Part shown: positions 1 to 7,648 of the stretch, piece by piece | How positions within the stretch are numbered: position 1 is the first letter of the stretch | Layout of the letters: the number at the start of each line of letters is the position of its first letter | Assembly (NCBI RefSeq): GCF_001678945.1 | Contig: NZ_CP015124.1 | Location: 1,116,001 to 1,180,000 of the forward strand | Reading direction: 5' to 3' | DNA length: 64,000 nt | Source of the DNA: Phaeobacter gallaeciensis | GTDB taxonomy: Bacteria; Pseudomonadota; Alphaproteobacteria; Rhodobacterales; Rhodobacteraceae | Notes under the pieces: model-generated | Seen by the model: only the letters and a program-made list of their open reading frames with translations | What the model was told of the DNA's origin: nothing | Database searches by the model: none | Position numbers and translations under genes: made by a program

Positions 1-932
1 GCTAGCGCGCCAAGGCTGAGCTCCGAGACCGTCGTGAGGCCGACCGCGCCCCATTTTGCCAGCAGCCCAATCAGGCCTTCCACAGGATCGGCCTCCATCA
101 TGCCCGGGTAGTGCGAGGCAACCTGCAGGAACGCCACGTTGTTCTTCATGAAGCCGTTCAGGTTACCCTCAGCATCGCGGACAAACTCTCCGCCCGAAGG
201 ATTTTCGATGTCATTGGGGATCCCAGAGACTTCGAAGGCCTTGGAGTTGGCATAGGCCAGGTGCCCCGAGGCGTTTAAAACGAAAATCGGGTGCTCGGTT
301 GAGATTGGATCCAGCTCGGCAAAGGTCAGCGCATCCGGTCCTTCCTGAACCGCAGGGTCGAAGTTGCGGAAAACCAGCCATTCACCCGCAGGCGTTTCCG
401 CTGCGCGCTTTGCGATGTGGTCCAGCACTTCGGCGGCGGTCGTGAAGCGGGCCATGCCGACATAGTCCATGATGGAGTCCACCACGGAACCGGAAATGAC
501 ATGGGCGTGAGCATCGATGAAGCCGGGCAAGACAGTCTTACCTTCAAGGTCGACGATCTTGGCATCCGCGCCAGCCACTGCGCGAACCTCACCGTCGGTT
601 CCCACTGCCAGAATACGGTTGCCGCGAAGAGCAATCGCTTCGACCTCGGAGAAATCATCATCGACGGTAAGCACATTGCCGTTGGTAAAGACGGTGACTG
701 ACTGCGACTGCGCTCTGGCGCCCCTTCCCATAACGGCTGCCAACCCTACACCGGCGGCACTCGTCTTCATGAAATCCCGGCGCCCCATGCTGGTCCAGTT
801 GATACCCCAGTTGCAGGACCAGCCTGTGCCACTCTCAGCCGCGGCTTTCAGCTTGCTGACGTTTCGGCTCACTTCAAACAACTTTCCAAAGGTGCCACTG
901 CAGCACGGGCAACCAAACTTGTCATGGGTCAT
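1..932 (-). CDS. Tat-exported amidohydrolase (family 3, YtcJ-like), 3' end outside window
   Basis: Only the first 310 codons are present; the gene runs off the window start. The protein opens with a Cys-rich stretch (C8, C10, C11, C40) followed by a twin-arginine signal around residues 49-75 (RRDFMK, a hydrophobic AAGVGLAAV core, then ARAQ), so export to the periplasm as a folded metalloprotein is likely. An Asp-Ala-His-Ala-His motif near residues 139-143 is the metal-binding HxH of the amidohydrolase superfamily. The start at 932 has an AAGGAA ribosome site 8 bases upstream; an in-frame ATG at 788 would leave the Tat signal at the N-terminus and drop the Cys-rich part. The substrate cannot be told. 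YtcJ relatives hydrolyse amides or cyclic ureides. Confidence 0.85.
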   Translation of the reverse strand, partial: MTHDKFGCPCCSGTFGKLFEVSRNVSKLKAAAESGTGWSCNWGINWTSMGRRDFMKTSAAGVGLAAVMGRGARAQSQSVTVFTNGNVLTVDDDFSEVEAIALRGNRILAVGTDGEVRAVAGADAKIVDLEGKTVLPGFIDAHAHVISGSVVDSIMDYVGMARFTTAAEVLDHIAKRAAETPAGEWLVFRNFDPAVQEGPDALTFAELDPISTEHPIFVLNASGHLAYANSKAFEVSGIPNDIENPSGGEFVRDAEGNLNGFMKNNVAFLQVASHYPGMMEADPVEGLIGLLAKWGAVGLTTVSELSLGAL

Positions 933-1546
933 GGGCTCATTCCTTTTCGGTTCGTTCAAGTTGTTGGCATTGCAGGAAGGATAAGTCGGTCCTGCACAAT
1001 ATTGCAGCGGTTCAGCTGTGGTCTTGCGACGAGTTCCAAGGCTCCGAGGTGCCAGATATCACGACCCGATCTGCTGCAACCTGGTTCCAGCGCTCCGTTT
1101 AGACTAGCCAAAAGATGGCGGGATCGCGAAGGCTTTCGCCAACTGTAGGCATTCACGCCAACAATGCACATCTTCGACGGCGCAGCCATCGCGAGCCTAC
1201 TTTGTGAACGGAATTTCGTCAGCACGGGCATGCGATGCGACGTGCGGCGTCCTGAACAAAGCGTCCCTAGAAAATGAGAAGGCAGCTTCATTGCGCTTAT
1301 GCCCCATAAAAATCTTTCGCAGAATAGCAGTGTTCTCGATTGGTGGTTTTGACGCAAATCAACACCAATAGCTCAAAACACGTTCAAGCTGTTTTCCAAA
1401 GTACTTCATGTGATCGCCAGCGGGGCGCGGCATTTTCTCTTGTCTGCTCGAATGCCGCGATTTGTTGCACTCAGCTCAGGTAGCCTAATAGCAGGCGGCC
1501 AGAGGAATTTTCCCGCATGGCGCATTGTCCAATAAGAGGTTTGATT
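933..1546. other. Gene-poor gap between divergent genes
   Basis: This is a 614-base stretch between the amidohydrolase and the outer-membrane protein candidate, which are transcribed away from each other. It must hold both promoters. Short open frames occur on both strands, but none has a convincing ribosome site or recognisable product. I see no RNA gene or mobile element in it. Confidence 0.5.
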
Positions 1547-2392
1547 ATGAGGATCGATATCTTCCGTACTGAGCAGGCGCGACATGCCGATGGCAGCTTT
1601 CACCCCGGATGGAAAAGGATGTCATTGACCGGACTCTTCGCCGCAATAACAGCGTTGATAATCCCCGGCAGTGTCCTTTCGCAGGACACAGATGACCTCG
1701 CCAAGCAACTTGCCAATCCGGTCGCAGATCTGATCAGCGTACCGCTTCAGTTCAATTACGATCGCTATGGCGGCCATACTGATCGGTATCTCCTGAACAT
1801 CCAACCGGTCATCCCCTTTGATCTTGGGGATGACTTGAACCTGATAACGCGCACGATAATACCTGTCGTCTCTCTGGATGGGCCTGGCATCAACCAGAAT
1901 GGCGTCGGCGACATTGTCCAGAGCTTCTTCTTGTCACCGAAGGTACCCACGGCGGGGGGCTGGATCTGGGGGGCCGGTCCGGTGTTCCTCTACCCCACTG
2001 GTGGGGACGGGGTGTCTGCCGACACCTTTGCTGCAGGCCCAACAGCCGTGGCTCTCCGCCAGCGGGGTCCCTGGACCTACGGCGGCCTTGCCAACCACCT
2101 CAGGTCGCTTGACGACAATCCAGGGACTAAGATCAACTCAACGTTTCTAAACCCATTCCTCTCTTACACGACGCCTACAGGGACCAGCTACGCTCTGCAG
2201 ACCGAGGCAACTTACGACTGGGAGGTCAAAGAATGGTCAGTTCCAATCGGTGTTGTCGTGACACAGGTCTTCACGATTGGCTCGCAGCCCGTGTCCATAG
2301 GGGGCGGGGTCAGGTACTGGGCCGCATCACCCGGGAACGGCCCAGAAGGCTGGGGCGCCAGGTTCAACTTCACCTTCCTTTTTCCAAAGTAA
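1547..2392 (+). CDS. Outer-membrane beta-barrel candidate (transporter / MetA-phenol-pathway-like)
   Basis: This 281-residue protein has a basic N-region and a signal segment (MSLTGLFAAITALIIPGSVLSQ at residues 25-46), so it is exported. The mature part is rich in alternating aromatic and polar residues and Gly, has few charges in runs, and ends in Phe-Leu-Phe-Pro-Lys, as beta-barrels do. The pattern (ADLISVPLQFNYD, GVGDIVQSFFLSP, GWIWGAGP) resembles the 'neuromedin U / phenol-degradation MetA' family of barrel proteins of unknown cargo. I chose 1547 because AAGAGG lies 7 bases upstream; ATGs at 1517 and 1619 are also in frame, and 1619 gives the most classical signal peptide. It is monocistronic as far as can be seen. 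Confidence 0.7.
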   Translation: MRIDIFRTEQARHADGSFHPGWKRMSLTGLFAAITALIIPGSVLSQDTDDLAKQLANPVADLISVPLQFNYDRYGGHTDRYLLNIQPVIPFDLGDDLNLITRTIIPVVSLDGPGINQNGVGDIVQSFFLSPKVPTAGGWIWGAGPVFLYPTGGDGVSADTFAAGPTAVALRQRGPWTYGGLANHLRSLDDNPGTKINSTFLNPFLSYTTPTGTSYALQTEATYDWEVKEWSVPIGVVVTQVFTIGSQPVSIGGGVRYWAASPGNGPEGWGARFNFTFLFPK

Positions 2393-3020
2393 AAAGCCCT
2401 TAATAGCTTTCCTATGCCTAGCAGGAATTACCGCGCAGGTGCTTGACGTGGTGGGCAAATTATTTGCTGGTGCTGGGAGGTATCTGGCAAATTGCACCGA
2501 ACATGAACAGAATGAGACATCTTGATTGAAAGGAGTATGGCGGGTTTTATGGAAGGGCATTCTGCGCACGGATCTTCTGAAGCTTTGGTCTTCGCGCGAA
2601 CCGCATCACCCTCGCCTGCTTGGGTGTAGCGCAAGGTCCTCTCATTGCATTAAGTGACTTGGATAATGTCGATGGCGCGTTTTCCAACACTGGCCACTGA
2701 CCAGGTTAAAAGAGCAGACGCCTCGACAACTTTCTGACAGGGCATAAATTTATGGGACAGCGTAACACTAAATGCCCGCCCGGCCGCAGGAAGAGTAGAA
2801 TAAATTGACCGCCTTAACTCGGAGCCGATCTGGAGCACTTGCCAAAAGACGTGTGGACTTCAGACCGATAGCGTCGGGCCAACAAGCACCGGATCAAAGT
2901 ATTCTTGGACAGCTTCCAGCTTTCAGAGCCTTATGTCCTATGACACAGTGCAGGCAGACGGGGGATTTGACCCTAGCGGTTCAGCCACCGCTCTCAGACA
3001 ACAAACAGGACGGAGAACAG
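2393..3020. other. Gene-poor gap
   Basis: These 628 bases lie between the barrel protein and a small secreted protein. A weak AAAGC/GCTTT inverted repeat follows the upstream stop codon but lacks a T-run. No coding frame with a credible start was found, and no structured RNA was recognised. Confidence 0.4.
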
Positions 3021-3380
3021 ATGACACGCCTGCTCATTGCTTTTGCAACAGCTATCTCGCTTGTGCTTCCGGCATTGCCAGCTTCCGCCCAAGGGGGTTC
3101 GATTGCACGGCAACTGGCGCGAACTGGACTAACACAAGATGACATCAACATCATGACGCGCGCGGGTAGCGAGCTTTATGCTTCCAAGAAGGCTGTCGTT
3201 GGTGTCGATACAATTTGGTCCAATCCCGATACCAGCGCCTTCGGATTGGTAGAAGTTGCTGATGTAGAAGGGAATTGCGTCACACTGGTCTACAAGTTTC
3301 AGACGAGTAAACAGCCGTCAATCCAGTCGGTCCGGTTGCGCCGCTGCCTCAATGACGGCCGCTGGGTTCTAACACCCTGA
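3021..3380 (+). CDS. Small secreted protein, possibly 17-kDa surface-antigen-like
   Basis: This 119-residue protein starts at an ATG preceded by GGACGGAG. Residues 1-24 form a clear Sec signal (MTRLLIAFATAISLVLPALPASAQ), so the product is periplasmic or surface-exposed. The mature domain has a TIWSNPDTSAFGLVEV stretch and two Cys (in EGNCVTL and RRCLNDG) that could pair. The layout, a Trp-Ser-Asn-Pro turn followed by a Cys strand and a C-terminal Gly-Arg-Trp, recalls the 17-kDa surface antigen / RT0821-type domain seen in alphaproteobacteria. That likeness is from memory and not tested. A longer frame begins at 2805 but lacks a ribosome site and would bury the signal peptide. Confidence 0.65.
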   Translation: MTRLLIAFATAISLVLPALPASAQGGSIARQLARTGLTQDDINIMTRAGSELYASKKAVVGVDTIWSNPDTSAFGLVEVADVEGNCVTLVYKFQTSKQPSIQSVRLRRCLNDGRWVLTP

Positions 3381-3551
3381 GTCATTGCAAAGGATCACAG
3401 GGCAGTCCTTCTCCACAGGAGTCGGCCCCTTTTCCAGGTCATGCTAACTGCGCCACAGCCAAGGGGGCGAGCTATGGAAGCTTCAGTTGACGTTCGCCTA
3501 GCGGATACAACCGTCCGGAGCCGCACACCTCGAAACCCGGTTGACCGCTCG

Positions 3552-3806
3552 CAGCCCAAACGCGACATTTATGCGAGGCGCAGCGAAGACCACGCTGCGG
3601 GCGCAAAATATCCGGCCAAGCACTCCCGAGAGCGGACCTTCAGATCAGCTGGATCGATCAAGACGACGCGGCGCGGTGCTTGAAGGTCAGCGAAGCGCAG
3701 GAAGCGCCCTTTGCAAACTCGGCCGTTTGGTGCAACCAGCCGAGGATATATGCTGCGGTGCAGCCCGCCATTCCTGCCGTTCGCTGCGACTGCAAAATTC
3801 CGGAAC
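3552..3806. repeat. Diverged intergenic repeat, copy A
   Basis: This copy shares collinear stretches with the reverse complement of 12507-12680 (copy B) and of about 16200-16487 (copy C). The shared blocks are CAGCCCAAACGCGACATTTATG-like, AGAGCGGACCTTC, GTCAGCGAAGCGCAG and TTTGCAAACTCGGCC. A frame through it reads VSEAQ..PFANSA, and the same peptide is readable in copies B and C, but none has a sound start or an intact length. The rest of the 3381-3945 gap shows no gene I can support. It lies directly left of an insertion sequence. Confidence 0.6.
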
Positions 3807-3947
3807 CGATCAACTCACGCGCCGCGGAAAAAGCGCACTTTTACTACAACTGCGTCAAAGACCGCTGTCGGACACCAGGCACCACCAATCGTTTTTCTGG
3901 CTGGTACAAACGTATGATTTGTTGTCAAACTTTGCGGAGGTCTTCTA

Positions 3948-4778
3948 GGGTTAGGATTCATAACCAGTAGATGACGGTTGCAGCGAGGGCGATGGCTGAG
4001 AGGAATACCTTGGGACAGCGGTCATAGCGTGTCGCCACACGCCGCCAGTCCTTGAGTCTGCCGAACATGATCTCGATGCGGTTGCGTCGTTTGTATCGGC
4101 GCTTGTCGTATTTGACCGGGGTCTTGCGTTGCTTTCTGCCGGGGATGCAGGCGCGTATCCCTTTGTCTTTCAACGCGTCCCTGAACCAGTCGGCGTCATA
4201 GCCACGATCCCCGAGCAACCAGTCGACCTTTGGCAGGCTGCTGAGCAGCGCCCGCGCGCCGATGTAGTCGCTGACCTGACCGGCGATGACGAACAGGTTG
4301 AGCGGCCGCCCTTGGCTATCGCAGATGGCATGCAGTTTGGTGTTCATGCCGCCCTTGGTCCGACCGATCAGGCGTCCACGCCCCCCTTTTTCGCGGCCAG
4401 GCTGGTCGCAGTGCGATGTGCCTTCAAATAGGTCGCGTCGATCATCACGGTCTTTTCCTCGCCGTGTTCGGCAGCCAGGCCGACCATCATCTGCGCGAAG
4501 ATGCCTTTTTCGCTCCAACGCTTCCATCGGCTGTACAGCGTCTTGTGCGGACCATATTCCCGCGGCGCATCCCGCCAGCGCAACCCATTGCGATTGATGA
4601 AGATAATCCCACTCAACACCCGTCTGTCATCAACCCGTGGCTTGCCGTGCGACTTCGGGAAAAAGGGGCAAGTTTGGCCATCTGCTCGTCGGTCAGCCAG
4701 TAAAGGTCGCTCATGTCACCGCTCCGCTTTCCGAGCCGTGAATCACGTAGCGCGTTGAAAATCAATGCATCCTGACCC
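3948..4778 (-). mobile_element. IS5-family insertion sequence, IS427 type, 831 bp with TA target duplication
   Basis: The ends are imperfect inverted repeats: GGGTTAGGATTCAT at the left (3948-3961) and GGGTCAGGATGCAT read inward from the right (4778-4765), 12 of 14 matching. The dinucleotide TA sits immediately outside both ends (3946-3947 and 4779-4780), which is the target duplication of the IS427 group. Inside is a two-frame transposase on the minus strand. The length, ends and two-frame organisation fit the group well. The transposase carries an extra frameshift, so the element is probably no longer able to move itself. Confidence 0.85.
3958..4714 (-). pseudogene. IS5-family (IS427) transposase, frameshifted orfA plus orfB
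   Basis: The natural start is the ATG at 4714 (MSDLYWLTDEQMAKLAP). A run of five T on the coding strand (4660-4664) should be six: adding one base joins this start in frame to LSGIIFINRNGLRWRDAPREYG. So orfA has lost one base. orfA then runs to about 4368 and carries the first catalytic Asp (VMIDATYLK). A GAAAAAGGGGGG stretch at 4381-4391 (coding strand) is the expected -1 slippage site into orfB (to 3958). orfB holds the second Asp (LLGDRGYD) and the YREK-type Glu (RRNRIEIMFGRLKDW). The slippage site is normal for the group; the upstream T-run deletion is decay. Confidence 0.85.
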
Positions 4779-4835
4779 TAATGCGAAGATCCAACTGTGA
4801 CCATTCTCTACTCATATATGCTTCGCAAAAAGCAT

Positions 4836-5177
4836 CTACTTCAAATGTGGTTCTCCACCAGAAACTGCGATCCTGCGCCTTTTTTCCACCTTCCTTGGTG
4901 AAGGGGCGTTTTGAGACGAAGCGTTCGATTCCGGCGAAGAAACCGATCCGGCAACTTCCATGTCGCCTCCTCCCGAAAGGCTCGCATCGTTCGCTTTGTC
5001 TCTTAGATAGCTAAAAAAGTTGACAGCATCATCTGCTGGCAACGCACACCGAAAAGCCGGAATGAAATTGGGCGCTGCGCCCGCTTCGGGGACCATCTCG
5101 CCGAGAGAAAAATGAAAGATCCCCTGCTCGATCCTGACATCCATGACTGCATTTATAAAGACTGCGTTAGACTTCAT
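4836..5177 (-). CDS. Hypothetical small protein, third gene of the repeat-protein unit
   Basis: This 113-residue protein is unknown to me. The first half (KSNAVFINAVMDVRIEQGIFHFSLGEMVPE) looks like a folded beta-rich domain. The second half is low-complexity, Ser/Asn-rich and basic at the end (KVEKRRR). It overlaps the upstream gene by 11 bases (the start ATG lies inside the stop region ATGAAGTCTAA), and GAGG stands 6 bases before this ATG, so translational coupling is likely. An in-frame ATG two codons earlier (5183) is possible. It lies right beside the IS427 element, whose right end is 55 bases past its stop. Confidence 0.6.
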   Translation of the reverse strand: MKSNAVFINAVMDVRIEQGIFHFSLGEMVPEAGAAPNFIPAFRCALPADDAVNFFSYLRDKANDASLSGGGDMEVAGSVSSPESNASSQNAPSPRKVEKRRRIAVSGGEPHLK

Positions 5178-5901
5178 CACCATCCTCAATTGAGATCACT
5201 AAGTTTCTTGGACGTCGTCGAGCGGCCTCATCCATCACGGAGAAAGTGTTGGAAGTAAATTTTGGCATACCATCGATACCTTTTCGAAATTGGCGCACTT
5301 CTTCGGTTTGCTTTGCTCGCACCAAACGAACAGACCTCTCAGGGTTGTCGCCTTCAAACATGAAATAGCAAAGAGGTTGCCCTCGCCTTAACTCAAGGCA
5401 ACTATTCAAATCACAAAACTCAAATGCGAAATTCAATATTCGCGGCCAGTTTGTAATTTCAAACCTACCTGCGATCATCTGGCCCGGCCATGTGAATTTA
5501 TCCAAAAAAGGCGGAAACTGTGTTAAGTAGCACTTTTCGTCACACAGGAATACATATGGCAGAAGAATTTGAAAAACGGGGCGCTTTGGGGAGCGCCACA
5601 AGTTCTGCGGCATAAATGTAATGAACCGGGAAATAACGTCTGGGTCAACACGTGTCCGCTGCTCATCGTAAAAAAGCTCGTAATTTTCCCCGTCCTTCTC
5701 AACCCCAATTTTGATGTCGAATGGTGCTTTGACGACAAAAAGACGTTTTTCAAGCTCGTTAACTGCGGGGCACGCCTGCACAGCGCGACCGGATAAGGCG
5801 GGACTTCTATCTTTTCGTTTTGCTTCTGGTGCTTCAAAAGCAAAATCTCCAAAAGGTGCATCTACAATCCAGCCGACGGTTAAAGGTTCCACCTTGGGCA
5901 T
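5167..5901 (-). CDS. Conserved hypothetical protein (APFGDFAFEAPE-type, possibly DUF6065-like)
   Basis: This 244-residue soluble protein has no signal peptide or membrane segment. It shows PFGDFAFEAPEAKRKDRSP near the start, then CPAVNELEKRLFVVKAPFDIKI, a YELFYDEQ patch, a central aromatic-rich section (FMPQNLWRSPKRPVFQI) and ITNWPRILNFAFEF. I recall proteins of this pattern among hypotheticals of marine bacteria and their phages (DUF6065 was the family that came to mind), but the function is unknown and the family name is unverified. The start at 5901 lies 4 bases after the stop of the upstream repeat protein. An open frame extends to 6216, but it only re-reads that gene's repeats in another frame. 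It overlaps the next gene by 11 bases. Confidence 0.7.
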   Translation of the reverse strand: MPKVEPLTVGWIVDAPFGDFAFEAPEAKRKDRSPALSGRAVQACPAVNELEKRLFVVKAPFDIKIGVEKDGENYELFYDEQRTRVDPDVISRFITFMPQNLWRSPKRPVFQILLPYVFLCDEKCYLTQFPPFLDKFTWPGQMIAGRFEITNWPRILNFAFEFCDLNSCLELRRGQPLCYFMFEGDNPERSVRLVRAKQTEEVRQFRKGIDGMPKFTSNTFSVMDEAARRRPRNLVISIEDGDEV

Positions 5902-5905
5902 GCCG

Positions 5906-6259
5906 TTAATTCGACCAATTGCCGTATATCGAATTTCCGGAAGAGTAGGCGCTGAACCCATTGTTCCCGTAAAAGGAGTTGCCCGAAGAGTAGCCGCTGA
6001 ACCCATCGCTTCCATATATGGAGTTACCCGAAGAATACGAGGAATACCCGTCGCTTCCATACGTGGAATTGCCCGAAGAATACGAAGAATACCCATCATT
6101 CCCGTAAATGGAATTTCCGGAAGAGTATGCTGAATACCCATCGCTACAATATACTGAATTTCCTGAAGTGTAGCAGGACTGACCAAGTGCTGTTGTAGCA
6201 GGAAGCGCAACCACACATGTCATAGCAAGTGCGGTCGCGATTGTTCTCTTTTTTGTCAT
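5906..6259 (-). CDS. Secreted 15-residue tandem-repeat protein (YSSGNSxYGxDGxS)
   Basis: This 117-residue protein starts at 6259 with AAGAGG 8 bases upstream. Residues 1-27 are a Sec signal (MTKKRTIATALAMTCVVALP, then ATTALGQ). The rest is five full units and one partial unit of a 15-residue repeat with consensus Y-S-S-G-N-S-x-Y-G-x-D-G-x-S-x. The first unit carries two Cys (SCYTSGNSVYC) that could close a disulfide. The Ser/Gly/Asn/Tyr composition and strict period suggest a repetitive beta-structure or an extended surface or adhesive polymer; this is inference. It leads a three-gene unit with tight spacing (4 bases, then an 11-base overlap). I know of no named family. Confidence 0.75.
   Translation of the reverse strand: MTKKRTIATALAMTCVVALPATTALGQSCYTSGNSVYCSDGYSAYSSGNSIYGNDGYSSYSSGNSTYGSDGYSSYSSGNSIYGSDGFSGYSSGNSFYGNNGFSAYSSGNSIYGNWSN
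5910..6170. repeat. 45-bp coding tandem repeat
   Basis: The DNA here repeats with a 45-base period (about 5.7 units) and encodes the 15-residue units of the secreted repeat protein. Units differ mainly at third positions and at the variable residues, so the array has diverged under protein-level constraint and is not a fresh DNA expansion. Confidence 0.7.
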
Positions 6260-6732
6260 GAAACTGGCCTCTTGTCGCAATCGCTCTCATCTGACGCATT
6301 TTTCAAACGCATGCGCAACATGATCCAGATCGCTTTAATTTTAGCGTTTCCCGTTGGCGGGCGTTCCCAAGGCGCAGATAAGACAGTCACAGCCAAGCTT
6401 GCCAGCGGCAGCCAAAAAGTGCTTCGTCCGCAGTCTGTCAGTTCGACCGGCACCCGTTTTTGCGCTCGTGGCGAAAGTCCGGTTTGGTGAAGCCGCGGCT
6501 GGCGCGATCTGAACCGGCGAATGGCTGTTATGGGCCGTCCCCGACGCAGCAAGATCAGATCGCCACACCTACTTCGCTGCGTTACCACACGACAGCTCCA
6601 ATCCCTATTAGCTTAGTCCACTGGATGTTTTGAAGATCACTATTCGTATAGTTCTTCGCGGTAGTCTGCAATTTCCTTACTGGCGCAGAGTGCCATTTTG
6701 ACAGGCAGGCCCGCTGGATTGTAGGAGGGACC
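6260..6732. other. Gap between divergent transcription units
   Basis: These 473 bases separate the repeat-protein unit (minus) from a small membrane-anchored protein (plus). Both promoters must lie here. The part 6330-6600 is GC-rich with broken frames on both strands and looks like decayed sequence. No gene could be supported. Confidence 0.4.
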
Positions 6733-7194
6733 ATGAAGAAGATCGCCGGATTTTTCTTGTTGTTTTGCATTGCTGCGATCGCACTGGTCTTTTTCGCCTG
6801 GTCCCAGCCGTCTCAAATAAAGCATTATACCGCCGAAGACCTTATAGGATTAACCTGCGCAGAGCTGAGCACACGGCATGACGACTTCATTTTCGCATAT
6901 CATGATGCCGAAATTTCCAACCATAGGCGAACAGGTGGTTTTCACGATGATCTGGGCCTGCCGCAGGAAGAGACCTTGCCGTTTATCGTTCTCATAAGAT
7001 GGTTCATGCAAGACAACGACATAATTGAGGCGGATCTCGTGCATTCTTCTTTTCCTTCGAAAACACTCCAAGGCACGAAATTCTACTATGAAATATCTGC
7101 TGCATGTGCCTCAGCTTCCCCGTTGAGGGCGGTTGACGTGATGCAGCAAGTGGCAACGAAACTCAATCTGATTGATCCGGCCGTGTCTCCATAA
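6733..7194 (+). CDS. Hypothetical membrane-anchored or secreted protein
   Basis: This 153-residue protein starts 2 bases after a very strong ribosome site (GTAGGAGGGA). Residues 4-22 are a single hydrophobic segment (IAGFFLLFCIAAIALVFFAW) with Lys at the start, so the rest probably lies in the periplasm, tethered or cleaved. The soluble part has two Cys (GLTCAELS and SAACASA) that could pair, and a LIRWFMQDNDIIEADLV region. I do not recognise the family. A hairpin with a T-run follows the stop by about 60 bases, so it seems to be a one-gene transcript. Confidence 0.65.
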   Translation: MKKIAGFFLLFCIAAIALVFFAWSQPSQIKHYTAEDLIGLTCAELSTRHDDFIFAYHDAEISNHRRTGGFHDDLGLPQEETLPFIVLIRWFMQDNDIIEADLVHSSFPSKTLQGTKFYYEISAACASASPLRAVDVMQQVATKLNLIDPAVSP

Positions 7195-7252
7195 GAGACA
7201 TTCCTATCAGATATGAGGGCCATGAACGGCATGATTTCTTTGAGGAAAGGAT

Positions 7253-7273
7253 TGGCGCTTTGCGCCAGTTTTT
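7253..7273 (+). terminator. Rho-independent terminator
   Basis: A stem TGGCGC / GCGCCA with a TTT loop is followed directly by GTTTTT. It lies about 60 bases after the stop of the small membrane protein and reads in the same direction. Confidence 0.65.
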
Positions 7274-7296
7274 GGGAGCCTATCTTATCGGCTTCG

Positions 7297-7648
7297 GGGC
7301 TTTGTTTCACAAACGGCGCGAGGGATTCCCTGTTTAAATTCAGTCGGGTAGCAACGGCGCATGAGCAGTTGCCCCCCTACGACGTACAAGACCAGGAACT
7401 GGCCTTCATACAACACGGCGCTGAGGCAGCGCGGTTCGCTATCGATCTGGTTTGATCCTGATATGGAATGGTATGCCCGGTCGACCGGCAAGCGCGGTCG
7501 TCAACACGAGCTCAGCGACGCAGAAATCCAGGTTTTTCTCACGATGAAGGTACTATTCGGCATGCCCCTTCGCCAGACGACCGGCTTCGTCGAAAGCTTG
7601 TTGCGGCTGGTACGCTTTGACTGGAAAGTACCGAACTTCAGCACTCTG
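7297..7648 (+). mobile_element. IS5-family (IS903-like) element, left-end fragment
   Basis: The fragment begins with GGGCTTTGTTTCACAAAC, which matches the type of terminal repeat of IS903-like IS5 elements, and continues into the first third of a transposase. At 7648 it is cut by the outer end of an IS256 element. The right part of this element is nowhere in the window, so it was lost rather than split. Confidence 0.75.
7361..7648 (+). pseudogene. IS5-family transposase, N-terminal fragment
   Basis: About 96 residues remain (YKTRNWPSYNTALRQRGSLS, then SDAEIQVFLTMKVLFGMPLRQTTG). This is the N-terminal DUF772-like region of IS903-type DDE transposases, which sits before the first catalytic Asp. 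No catalytic residue is left. The frame then runs into IS256 terminal sequence and stops at 7687. Confidence 0.8.

Noticed and set aside
5910-6170. Regular 45-base repeats considered as a CRISPR array
   Set aside because: There are no unique spacers between identical repeats; the period is a multiple of three and codes for a secreted repeat protein.
5902-6216. Upstream extension of the 244-residue gene into the repeats
   Set aside because: That reading only re-reads the repeat DNA in a second frame (Met/Pro/Arg-rich); the start at 5901 follows the upstream stop by 4 bases.
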